Shown in pieces: positions 16,229 through 24,214 of a DNA stretch of 64,000 nucleotides (positions are counted from its first letter, which is position 1; each line of letters starts with the position of its first letter). The stretch lies in NCBI GenBank assembly GCA_016209105.1, contig JACQWR010000011.1, forward strand, positions 62,001-126,000, given 5' to 3'. The stretch comes from Deltaproteobacteria bacterium (GTDB lineage: Bacteria > Desulfobacterota > Syntrophia > Syntrophales > JACQWR01). A program made the position numbers and the translations under genes. The notes under the pieces are model-generated. The model saw only the letters and a program-made list of their open reading frames with translations. It ran no database searches and had not been told where the DNA came from.

Positions 16229-17152
16229 TCCCCTGAGATTTTCCCCGGAAATGGCCTCGGCGCCGGCGGGAACAACAAGGATACGTTGCGGATCCCCGGG
16301 AAAATTGAGGCCGGCGAGGAGCAGCCGGGTTATTCCCGCCTGCAGCCCCACGAGCGACAGATCCGTTCTCACCTCGAAAACAGCCGCCACCTGTCCGGTT
16401 TTTGCCCCTCCATCCAGGATGAAAAGATCGCACCTCCCGTCATTGGCAATCGGGCAACCATCCCGCTTGAGCGCCTCGGATAAATCACGGACCACCAGGT
16501 CGTGATCGCACTCGGCCTCCAGGTCCCTTTCAAACTTGCCGTATTTCGCCCCGATGAGTTCTTCCCGAAAATCGTGCTCGGCAAAGGATATTTCCATTTG
16601 CGGGCGGCGGGAGTTGTCCGCGACGGTTTTTATTCGGTCAATCTTGCGGACAAACTGCGCGATCTGCCGGGCACAGTGCGGCGAGCCGAGCAGGCCGATC
16701 AGGGTCACCGTGTTTTCCTCCGCGCCGTCCTCCACGGTGGCCCATACACCCCGGTAATGGCTTTCGAAGAGGGTCTTGCCGATCCCCTTTTTGCCGCCGC
16801 CGATCTTGCCGCGGTGCACCACGAAAACCCGTCCGGCATTGTCCCGTGCCAGGGCGCCTCCCGTTTTCCGGTCAATGCCCCGGACGGGAAAATTGATCTC
16901 GCAGGTGATGGAGATATCGTCTCCCGGCGCCGGCCTGCCGATGCCGAACACATTCCAGTACCGGTCCTCCGACATCTTCCGGGAAAAAAACCATATCCCC
17001 AGACGCTCCGACCAGAAAACACCGGCTTTGAAGCTCGCCCCCGGATGACCAAGTTTCACAGTAATCTTTTCATCCGCAAAGGGTTTGAGGTTTTTTACGA
17101 ATTGCCGCTGTCCCCGGCGGATCGCCGCTTCGTCTTCAATAATTCTCACCAT
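16145..17152 (-). CDS. Protein of unknown function, last gene of the ABC-2 operon
   Basis: I do not recognise this 335-residue protein. It has no signal peptide or membrane segment. The middle contains RPQMEISFAEHDFREELIGAK and later CDLFILDGGAK followed by VAAVFEVRTD, a layout reminiscent of PD-(D/E)xK nuclease folds with Arg in place of the Lys, but this is weak. The ATG at 17152 is chosen because AAGGAGAG lies just upstream, overlapping the stop of the permease gene ten bases away; an upstream in-frame start would run into that gene. Co-transcription with the export genes is likely, yet a link in function is not evident. Confidence 0.7.
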   Translation of the reverse strand: MVRIIEDEAAIRRGQRQFVKNLKPFADEKITVKLGHPGASFKAGVFWSERLGIWFFSRKMSEDRYWNVFGIGRPAPGDDISITCEINFPVRGIDRKTGGALARDNAGRVFVVHRGKIGGGKKGIGKTLFESHYRGVWATVEDGAEENTVTLIGLLGSPHCARQIAQFVRKIDRIKTVADNSRRPQMEISFAEHDFREELIGAKYGKFERDLEAECDHDLVVRDLSEALKRDGCPIANDGRCDLFILDGGAKTGQVAAVFEVRTDLSLVGLQAGITRLLLAGLNFPGDPQRILVVPAGAEAISGENLRGLKITLVTYEWRHERAVFQGLSALLYRA

Positions 17153-17162
17153 GATTCTCTCC

Positions 17163-18284
17163 TTAATCCAGCCGTTTCCTGAAACGGCCGATGGCCCCGG
17201 CAAAGACGGCGACGCCAAGGATGGCGAGCGCCAGAAACTGGGGCCAGAGAATGCCCATGCCCACGCCTTTCAGAAAGATGCCACGGATGATGACCAGAAA
17301 ATACCTGAGAGGATTCAGGTACGTCAACCATTGCACGAAGAGCGGCATATTGGCAATGGGAAAAACGAAGCCGCTGAGCATGAAAAAAGGAAGGATGAAA
17401 AAGAACGTCGTCATCATCGCCTGCTGTTGCGTCGCCGAAACAGTGGAGATGAAGAGCCCCACCCCCAGCGTGCTCAGGAGGAACAGACAGGATGCACCGA
17501 GAAGCAAAAGGGCGCTCCCGGACAGGGGGAGGCTGAACCAGATCATGGCAAAGGCGGTGACGACCACCATCTGGGCGAGCGAAATGATGATGTAGGGGAT
17601 CGTCTTGCCGGCGACAAGTTCCGCGGGTGTAAGGGGGGTTACGATCAACTGCTCCATCGTGCCGATCTCCTTTTCCTTGATAATCGCCATGGAGGTGAAG
17701 AGCAGGGAAATAAGCATGATGAGAAAAGCGACGATGCCGGGGACGAAGAAGTGCTGACTGTCGAGGTTCGGATTGTACCAGGTTCTGATCCGCAGGTCTA
17801 CCCTGCCGTACGCGAGCTGCCGGCGGTAAAGCTCATCCAGCAATTCCCGATTGAGCTTGTCCATGACCGATAAGGCATAGGCGATGCGGAGCGAAGCCAT
17901 GTTGCTCATGCTGCCGTCCACCAGCACCTGAACCGTGGCCGTATCGCCCCGCCTGATCTGCGTGCTGAAATCGGGGCCGATCTTGATCCCCATATCCGCC
18001 TCTTTTCGGAGAAGCGCCTCTTCCAGTCCGCGCGGATCTGCGGACGGCGAGACGATCCGGAAAATCCTATTGCCGAGGAGCGCGTCGGCAACCATGCGGC
18101 TCTCACGGGTACGCGCCTGGTCGAGAAAGGCGACGCGGATGTCCCGGATGTCGTAATTGACCACGTACCCGAAAACGAGCAGCTGGATGAGCGGCGTAAT
18201 GACGAGCAGCGGACGGTTTCGCTTGTCCCGGAAAAGCTGGATGAATTCCTTGCGCACCAGTTCGCGGATGCGGAGCCAGTTCAT
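17163..18284 (-). CDS. ABC-2 type transporter permease (YhhJ/YbhR-like)
   Basis: The 373-residue protein has one N-terminal membrane helix, a large extracytoplasmic domain (about 45-170) and five further helices toward the C-terminus, the layout of ABC2_membrane_3 permeases. The cytoplasmic start MNWLRIRELVRKEFIQLFRD is typical. The segment IIKEKEIGTMEQLIVTPLTPAELVAGK is the family's conserved coupling region. With the second permease and two ATPases it should form an efflux pump of the YbhGFSR/RbbA kind, moving drugs or lipids. It follows the other permease gene by one base. Confidence 0.88.
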   Translation of the reverse strand: MNWLRIRELVRKEFIQLFRDKRNRPLLVITPLIQLLVFGYVVNYDIRDIRVAFLDQARTRESRMVADALLGNRIFRIVSPSADPRGLEEALLRKEADMGIKIGPDFSTQIRRGDTATVQVLVDGSMSNMASLRIAYALSVMDKLNRELLDELYRRQLAYGRVDLRIRTWYNPNLDSQHFFVPGIVAFLIMLISLLFTSMAIIKEKEIGTMEQLIVTPLTPAELVAGKTIPYIIISLAQMVVVTAFAMIWFSLPLSGSALLLLGASCLFLLSTLGVGLFISTVSATQQQAMMTTFFFILPFFMLSGFVFPIANMPLFVQWLTYLNPLRYFLVIIRGIFLKGVGMGILWPQFLALAILGVAVFAGAIGRFRKRLD

Positions 18285-18285
18285 A

Positions 18286-19419
18286 TCAGATCCCCTCCCA
18301 CTTCAGCATCCGGCAATTCAACACCAAGAGGATCAGGAACATGGCCGCAAGCACCAGAAAGCTCGGCCACAGGTGGGCCAAGCCGAGGTTCCTGAGATAA
18401 ATGCCGTTTAAGATGTTGATGTAATATGTGGCGGGGACGACAGCGGAAAAAAACCTCAGGACAAAAGGCATGTTCGCCACGGGAAAAACAAAATCGGACA
18501 GCAGCAGCGAGGGGAGGTAGGTAATGAGAACCGCCATCTGATTTGCCACCAGTTGCGATTTGGTGAGGATGGAAATAAGAAGCCCCAACGCCAGGGCGAC
18601 GGCCAGGTAGAGGGTGGAGGCCAGGATCATGAGCCAGAAGCCGGATTTCATGACCACGCCGAACAAGAGCTGCCCCATGAGCACCGCCACGAGGACATCG
18701 CTCATCCCGATCAGGAAATAGGGGATGGACTTCCCGATCAGGAGTTCTTCCGCCCGGATGGGCAGGGAGCGGATTGTTTCCATCGTGCCGTTTTCATACT
18801 CACGGGCGATGACGAGCGATGTCAGCATGGCCCCCACGATCATGATGATGACGGCGATGATGCCGGGGATGATGAAGTTCCGGCTTTCCAGGTCCTCGTT
18901 GAACCAGACCCGGATGCGGGTCTCTATGGGCGTCCTGATCCGCTCCATCCCCCTCACGTTGAGAAAATCGAGCAGAAGCTGCCCATTATAACGCTCCATG
19001 AAGGCGCTGATATATCCCCTCGTTATGCCGGCAAAGTTCGGATCGCTGCCGTCGAGAAGCACCTGCAGCGGGGCATCTCGTCCGGCCCTGATGCTGCCGG
19101 TCCAGCGGGGAGGAATCACCACGGCCAGGGCGGCCCGCCCTTCGTCCAGGTATTGGGTAACCGCTGCCGTATCGGGAAGAAAAGCGATGATCTGAAAATA
19201 GGGAGAAGCATCGAGCTTACGGAGAAGATCACGGCTTAAGGCTGTTCTGTCGTGATCCACAACCACGGTTTCCACATTGTCCACATCGAGGCTGAGTGCA
19301 TAGCCGAACAGCAGAATGAGCAATAGCGGGATGGCAAAGGCAAGGAAGAGGCTCCGAAAGTCCCTGAGGAGATGATAAAATTCTTTGCGGGCAATGGCCC
19401 GGACATGCACAACGTTCAA
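18286..19419 (-). CDS. ABC-2 type transporter permease (YbhS-like)
   Basis: The 377-residue permease shows the same plan as its neighbour: basic N-terminus (VRAIARKEFYHLLRDFRSLF), one helix, a periplasmic domain and a C-terminal membrane bundle with REYENGTMETIRSLPIRAEELLIGK as coupling segment. The start is read as a TTG at 19419 that overlaps the stop of the ATPase gene (TTGA), with GGAGG six bases upstream. A GTG three codons later is the alternative. The two permeases are paralogous and probably form a heterodimer. Confidence 0.88.
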   Translation of the reverse strand: MNVVHVRAIARKEFYHLLRDFRSLFLAFAIPLLLILLFGYALSLDVDNVETVVVDHDRTALSRDLLRKLDASPYFQIIAFLPDTAAVTQYLDEGRAALAVVIPPRWTGSIRAGRDAPLQVLLDGSDPNFAGITRGYISAFMERYNGQLLLDFLNVRGMERIRTPIETRIRVWFNEDLESRNFIIPGIIAVIIMIVGAMLTSLVIAREYENGTMETIRSLPIRAEELLIGKSIPYFLIGMSDVLVAVLMGQLLFGVVMKSGFWLMILASTLYLAVALALGLLISILTKSQLVANQMAVLITYLPSLLLSDFVFPVANMPFVLRFFSAVVPATYYINILNGIYLRNLGLAHLWPSFLVLAAMFLILLVLNCRMLKWEGI

Positions 19420-20171
19420 TGGTTCCTCCGGGACATGAGCGTTATGAAGGCATCGTTTAACGTCGCGTCCGGACGGTCGGGGCACGTCTCGGCGATAATA
19501 TCCGCCGGTGCGCCGAGCGTCACGATGTTCCCCTCGTTGATCATCACGATTCGCCGGCAGTTCATGACCTCGTCCATGTAATGGGTCGTTACAAAGACGG
19601 TCACGCCCTGTGCCGCGAGTTGGCCGATGAAGTCCCAGAAGTGACGCCTCGTAATGGGATCAACGCCGGACGTGGGCTCATCGAGGAAGAGGATTTCCGG
19701 CCGGTGCAGCAAGGCGCACCCCAAGGCCAGGCGCTGGCGCCACCCCGGCGGCAGTTCCCTGGTCAGCCTGAAGGCCGCGTCCTTTAAGTGGGTCAGTTCC
19801 AGGATCCACGCGGTTCTTTCCTGCCACAGTTCCTGCGCCACACCGTAGATGCCGAGGTAAAAACGGATGTTCTCGAGTGGAGTCAGGTCCTCGTACAGGG
19901 AAAACTTCTGCGACATGTAGCCGATTGCATGCTTGATCTGCTCCGATTCGGTGACGATGTCGTGCCCCGCGACATGGCCGGAACCGGACGTGGGGGTGAT
20001 GATGCCGCAGAGCATGCGGATCGTGGTGGATTTGCCCGAGCCGTTGGGGCCGAGGAACCCGAATATTTCTCCTTTCTCCACGGAAAAGGAAATACGGTTC
20101 ACGGCCACGAAGTTGCCGAAGCGTTTTTCCAGATTGTTCACGGCAACCATTTCAGAGGCTGAATTTGTCAT
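19416..20171 (-). CDS. ABC transporter ATP-binding protein (export, second copy)
   Basis: The 251-residue ATPase has Walker A GPNGSGKSTT, Q loop in YMSQKFSLYEDLT, Walker B ILFLDEPTSGVDP and the switch His in FVTTHYMDE. The signature motif region reads LTRELPPGWRQRLALG, so the usual LSGG is replaced by LPPG, a change seen in the YbhF/RbbA type of ATPase. It overlaps the first ATPase gene by 20 bases. The ATG at 20171 is chosen; another at 20150 would trim seven residues. Together the two ATPases replace the fused double ATPase of RbbA/YbhF. Confidence 0.9.
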   Translation of the reverse strand: MTNSASEMVAVNNLEKRFGNFVAVNRISFSVEKGEIFGFLGPNGSGKSTTIRMLCGIITPTSGSGHVAGHDIVTESEQIKHAIGYMSQKFSLYEDLTPLENIRFYLGIYGVAQELWQERTAWILELTHLKDAAFRLTRELPPGWRQRLALGCALLHRPEILFLDEPTSGVDPITRRHFWDFIGQLAAQGVTVFVTTHYMDEVMNCRRIVMINEGNIVTLGAPADIIAETCPDRPDATLNDAFITLMSRRNH

Positions 20172-20970
20172 GGGCAAGTTCCCCGTCCACCGTCTGGATG
20201 CGTTCGATCATGGCCTCCTCGAGGCTCACGAAATCGCGCCTGATCGCGGCCGGCGTCGCCATGTCCAGCAGCCGCGAGCCGTGCAGGAGGCCCAGAAAAT
20301 CGCATTTCTCTCCTTCGTCCAGGTACGCCGTGGAAACGATGATGGTCATCCCCGCCTGCTTCATTTGGAGCAGGATCTCCCAGAATTCCTGACGGGAAAC
20401 GGGATCAACGCCGTTGGTGGGTTCGTCGAGGATCAACAGTCTCGGTTCGTGGACCAGGACGCAGGCGAGCCCCAGCTTCTGTTTCATGCCGCCGGAGAGG
20501 TTGCCCGCCTGCCGGCCGGAAAAGGGCAGGAGGTTGGAAAAACCCAGGTAGCGCTCCTTTCTTTTTTCCCTTTCCGCACCGAAGATGCCGAAGATATCCA
20601 TGAAAAAATCCATGTTTTCTTCCACGGTGAGGTCCTGATAGAGGCCGAAGCGCTGGGGCATGTAGCCGATAAGCGTCTTCACCTTTTCCCGCTCCGAAAC
20701 CACATCAAGGCCGTCAATCGTGATTGTTCCTGCGGCAGGGGCGATCATCGTGGCCACCATGCGGAGGATGGTGGACTTGCCCGCGCCGTCCGAGCCCACG
20801 AGGCCGAAGATCACCCCCGGGGGAACGACAAACGAAACATCGCGCACTGCTTCGTGAGGGCCGTAGCGGAAGGAAACGTTGTTGAGCTCAACAAACGGCT
20901 GTCCCGGACCGGAAACGATGCCGGGAAGAGCGGGGAAAGGCATGGAAGAGGCGTCACCGTAACCAGGCAT
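20152..20970 (-). CDS. ABC transporter ATP-binding protein (export, first copy)
   Basis: The 272-residue ATPase has Walker A GSDGAGKSTI, signature LSGGMKQKLGLA, Walker B LLILDEPTNGVDP and a switch region with VSTAYLDEGEKC, where Ala stands at the position normally held by the switch His. That may make this the less active of the two sites. It begins 17 bases inside the end of the membrane fusion protein gene. The overlap chain over five genes argues for a single transcript and a single transport complex. Confidence 0.9.
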   Translation of the reverse strand: MPGYGDASSMPFPALPGIVSGPGQPFVELNNVSFRYGPHEAVRDVSFVVPPGVIFGLVGSDGAGKSTILRMVATMIAPAAGTITIDGLDVVSEREKVKTLIGYMPQRFGLYQDLTVEENMDFFMDIFGIFGAEREKRKERYLGFSNLLPFSGRQAGNLSGGMKQKLGLACVLVHEPRLLILDEPTNGVDPVSRQEFWEILLQMKQAGMTIIVSTAYLDEGEKCDFLGLLHGSRLLDMATPAAIRRDFVSLEEAMIERIQTVDGELAHDKFSL

Positions 20971-21970
20971 CGGCAGGCATCCCTGACTTCAACTCGAGGC
21001 TGGGATTGGGAATGGAGACCTTGACCAGGTAAACGAGCTTTACCCGTTCCTTGCGGGTTTGGATGATCTTGGGCGTGAACTCGCCCTCGGGGGAAACAAA
21101 GGAGACGGTGCCGTTATACACCTTGCCGGGAAAGGTATCCACGCGCACCTCCGCCTTCTGGCCGGGCTTTACCTTGCCGATCTCCGTCTCATCCACAAAG
21201 ATCTTCAGATCAACGCGGGAAAGGTCTGCAAGCGCCAGCACTTCGCGGCCCGGCGTCACCACCTCTCCCGGCTCCACGTTGCGGCTGGTGATGATCCCGG
21301 CGGAGGGCGCCTTGAGCCGGGTATAGGCAAGCTGGACATTCGCCTGGTCGAGGGCCGCCTTGACCGACTGCACCTGGAATATCGCCGCCTGGACCTCCTG
21401 CTCGGTTGCCTCTATCTTTCCCAGGTTGCTCTTGGCCTCCCGGAGATATGCTTCCGCCTCGCCCAGCCGGGACATGGCCGTGTCGTAGTTCAACCGTGCC
21501 GTGTCCCGATCCCGTTGCGAAACCATTTCATCCTTAAAAAGCTGATCGTAGCGTTCCCTGTTCCTCTTGCCGTCCTCTGCGGTATAGCGGGCGCTTGCCA
21601 CCGCGGCTTCGGCCCGGGAAACCTGCGCGGGCAGGGTCTTTCGGTAAACTTCCAGCGTCGTTTCGAGCTGTTCCTTGTTCTTCAAGGCTTTCGCCAGGTT
21701 TGCCCTGGCCTGTTCATAACGGGTAAGAAACTCCGCACGGTCCAGCTCCGCCAGAAGCTGATCGGCGGACACGGCCTCGCCTTCCTGCACGGCAACGCGG
21801 GCCACGATGCCGCCCGCCTGGAAAGAAAGATTGGCCTGCACAGCCTCGATAGTGCCGGAATAGTACAATTCGCGGTTCTTCGTCCTCTGCTGTCCGAAAT
21901 AGACAAGAAGGGTCACGCCGGCGAGGAGAACGACAAAGACGGTAATGATAACCCGTTTGTTCAGTTTCAG
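20954..21970 (-). CDS. HlyD-family membrane fusion protein, apparent CTG start
   Basis: The 338-residue periplasmic adaptor has one N-terminal membrane anchor (KRVIITVFVVLLAGVTLLVYF), a barrel-sandwich half (SFQAGGIVARVAVQEGEAVSADQLLAELD), a coiled-coil hairpin and the second half with APSAGIITSRNVEPGEVVTPG. Such proteins link the inner-membrane pump to an outer-membrane channel. The only ATG/GTG/TTG-type start in frame, GTG at 21916, would cut off the anchor and has no ribosome-binding site. A CTG at 21970 lies six bases after GGAGG and gives a normal anchor, and an in-frame TAA is found upstream without other start codons. No outer-membrane channel gene is adjacent. Confidence 0.85.
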   Translation of the reverse strand: MKLNKRVIITVFVVLLAGVTLLVYFGQQRTKNRELYYSGTIEAVQANLSFQAGGIVARVAVQEGEAVSADQLLAELDRAEFLTRYEQARANLAKALKNKEQLETTLEVYRKTLPAQVSRAEAAVASARYTAEDGKRNRERYDQLFKDEMVSQRDRDTARLNYDTAMSRLGEAEAYLREAKSNLGKIEATEQEVQAAIFQVQSVKAALDQANVQLAYTRLKAPSAGIITSRNVEPGEVVTPGREVLALADLSRVDLKIFVDETEIGKVKPGQKAEVRVDTFPGKVYNGTVSFVSPEGEFTPKIIQTRKERVKLVYLVKVSIPNPSLELKSGMPADAWLR

Positions 21971-22116
21971 AAAGCACCTCCGAAGGGGAACAGCACTGCC
22001 GGCATTTATATCATGTTATCGCGGAATAGTTAACCGTAATCTCCACACGAATCTCATATGTTAAAGGATTTGATTAAAACCCGGCTGGATTGCAGGACAG
22101 ATCATTGGCACTCATC

Positions 22117-22815
22117 CTATTTTTTTCTCAAGATATCCAACAACACCCAATCGCCAGGAGCACGTTCATATTTCCAATTCGTCCAGCCGTTTGTTGCGCG
22201 ACCTTTGACCGCACGCCCTGCAGTGGATGGGGAATTAAATGTCTTCCCTTTGTACAAAATAGATCCGTCTTTCCTGATCATTGCTTTATATAATTTACCC
22301 TTGTAGCGAAGCCGAATTTCGTGTCGCTTGGTTATGTATGGTGCAAGGACCGGTTTGCGGCCTTTTCTTTCTATTGGCTGCTCCTCCTTGGCGTCATTCT
22401 TGTGTGATTCCCCAAAGATGACATCCATTTCTCTCTGGCGATGCTTATTGATGGCCCTCTTGAATTCAGGTTTCAGGTCTTGCGAGCGTACAAGCTTTCC
22501 CGTTTGGCGGTTCCCCTTAGGTGATGCGATACGCAAAATGAGTGCCTCAAGCTCATGCAGATGCTCATCTTTGATAGTTAAATAGACGCTAAACCGATCC
22601 CATGTACGAGCATGTCGATCTTTGAGATGATGTTTTAATCTGTTCCTCAAATTTGATGCCAATCCCACATAATAGAGGCTCTTCCCCCTAAAAAGAGCAT
22701 AGATTCCACGTCTTCCGCGAACATAGTTCTGAAGGATGCCTTGGTATTTTTCTAATGCCTCGCGGGAAACATTTTCAAGATGCTGACTAACTAACTGGCC
22801 TTTGTGAGATTTCAT
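22117..22815 (-). CDS. GIY-YIG nuclease with C-terminal RAMA-like domain
   Basis: The 232-residue protein has an N-terminal GIY-YIG domain: GIY at 37-39, YYVG at 48-51, Arg in SNLRNRLKHHLK and a Glu in HELEALILR, all needed for cleavage. A basic linker (about 100-160) follows. The C-terminal 65 residues (IRLRYKGKLYKAMIRKDGSI, YKGKTFNSPSTAGRAVKG, NGWTNWKY) match the pattern of RAMA domains, predicted readers of modified DNA. It lies 64 bases after the specificity-subunit gene in the same direction. The combination suggests a modification-dependent nuclease; the RAMA assignment is by pattern and the activity is inferred. Confidence 0.82.
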   Translation of the reverse strand: MKSHKGQLVSQHLENVSREALEKYQGILQNYVRGRRGIYALFRGKSLYYVGLASNLRNRLKHHLKDRHARTWDRFSVYLTIKDEHLHELEALILRIASPKGNRQTGKLVRSQDLKPEFKRAINKHRQREMDVIFGESHKNDAKEEQPIERKGRKPVLAPYITKRHEIRLRYKGKLYKAMIRKDGSILYKGKTFNSPSTAGRAVKGRATNGWTNWKYERAPGDWVLLDILRKK

Positions 22816-22879
22816 TTTTGTTTGCCTCTTGTTATTAGCCCCAATATACCCCTACCCCTTACCCTCTGTCTCCCCCGAT

Positions 22880-24214
22880 TCATGGCACTTCTATTTTCTT
22901 TACCCCTAAGATCATGGCTTCGACTTCCTGACGGGCTTGGTTGAGCCGGTGTTTGGCGTCGGCGAGCTCAGCAAGCGCCTTTTCGCGTGCGTCTGCATAC
23001 TTCTGCTGTTCTGACACAGGTATGTAGGGAATTCTTACTTGCATGAGGTTCTCGGTGTACATGCGTTGTTTGACGGCCCCGACACGGTTGAATTGAACGA
23101 GTTCAAGAAAGAAGGGCGTCTGGATTAGACAGGCTACATAGCCCGGCAAAAGGGGATCGGGAATATCCTGTTTCAGGCGCCAAACTTGGTATTCCGGACT
23201 GGTGATGGCATCCTCCGGGACATCCGGTACAATGCCGAGCGAGCCGACGTTGCATCTCGTAGGGTTGTGAAAGAACCAGTCCTTCCGGATGCGCTTGTAC
23301 GGCGCGTTAAAGGTTGTACCCTTCTGATGGGAGTTGAGGAATACGCCTTCCTTGTTGTTCACACCGTAGACCGGCCAGTCTTTGTCAGGCTCCGCAGCGG
23401 GATGTATCAGTTCCGTTTCATCTTCGATAAAGTCCCCCATCGGGCGGAATGAAGGGCAGGCAAGCCTGAAACTGGCGGCTTGTCCTGATTTTACGTCCCA
23501 AGCGGATAAGTCTTTGAAGTCGACAACAAAACAACGTGAGTGAATTACGTCACGCGTGCACGCGCTCCGATATGCTTCGGTCAGGCGACTATTAAGCAGT
23601 TGAACAGGTTCTAGCAGCCCATCTAGTTTTGCGTCGAACTCAAGTTGGGCCTCCTGCCAGTAGTCTACGATCATGCATTGCACGGAAGGGGCAGGAAGTG
23701 GAATCTTAATACCAAGTAGCCCCTCCTCGCTGATTTCGCCCTTTCCTTGGCCCCCTGTCTCTATCTCGAATTGCCGACGACAAAACTCAGAACGTAACGC
23801 CATCCAAAGGAACATTGGCACAACCTTGCTTTTATCAGGGATAAGAGAACGAAAATGGATGGTCACGCCGATGTCAGCTTCAGTGGTGACCAAACCAACT
23901 GCACGTTTCCTTGCATTGATCTTGGATACGACAATATCGCCAAGCTTTGCACGGTATTGAACCATCTGGGTTTGTGTTCGTCTGCCAAAGTAAATTCGTC
24001 CCTCATCAAAGGCAACACGATCCAGCAATAACGTTTCTCCAGAATCGATCTCCTCTATCGGAACGACTTCAAATCGCACTGACACAACTTCCCGGAGTTC
24101 GGTAGTAGGCCACTGACTGCGATTGACGCGTTCAAGCCATAATGCTTGGACACTCCAACGCTCCACCTCCTTATACCAGACCGCGAATGCCTTTCCTGTT
24201 GCCACTGTAGTCAT
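22880..24214 (-). CDS. hsdS: Type I-like restriction specificity subunit (HsdS)
   Basis: The 444-residue protein has two target-recognition domains, each followed by a helical spacer. The first ends with ISEEGLLGIKIPLPAPSVQ and its helix; the second ends with MQVRIPYIPVSEQQKYADAREKALAEL and a long C-terminal helix. Two half-sites would give a bipartite DNA target. The start overlaps the methylase stop by four bases (ATGA). The two domains differ strongly in sequence, so the recognised site is expected to be asymmetric. Confidence 0.88.
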   Translation of the reverse strand: MTTVATGKAFAVWYKEVERWSVQALWLERVNRSQWPTTELREVVSVRFEVVPIEEIDSGETLLLDRVAFDEGRIYFGRRTQTQMVQYRAKLGDIVVSKINARKRAVGLVTTEADIGVTIHFRSLIPDKSKVVPMFLWMALRSEFCRRQFEIETGGQGKGEISEEGLLGIKIPLPAPSVQCMIVDYWQEAQLEFDAKLDGLLEPVQLLNSRLTEAYRSACTRDVIHSRCFVVDFKDLSAWDVKSGQAASFRLACPSFRPMGDFIEDETELIHPAAEPDKDWPVYGVNNKEGVFLNSHQKGTTFNAPYKRIRKDWFFHNPTRCNVGSLGIVPDVPEDAITSPEYQVWRLKQDIPDPLLPGYVACLIQTPFFLELVQFNRVGAVKQRMYTENLMQVRIPYIPVSEQQKYADAREKALAELADAKHRLNQARQEVEAMILGVKKIEVP

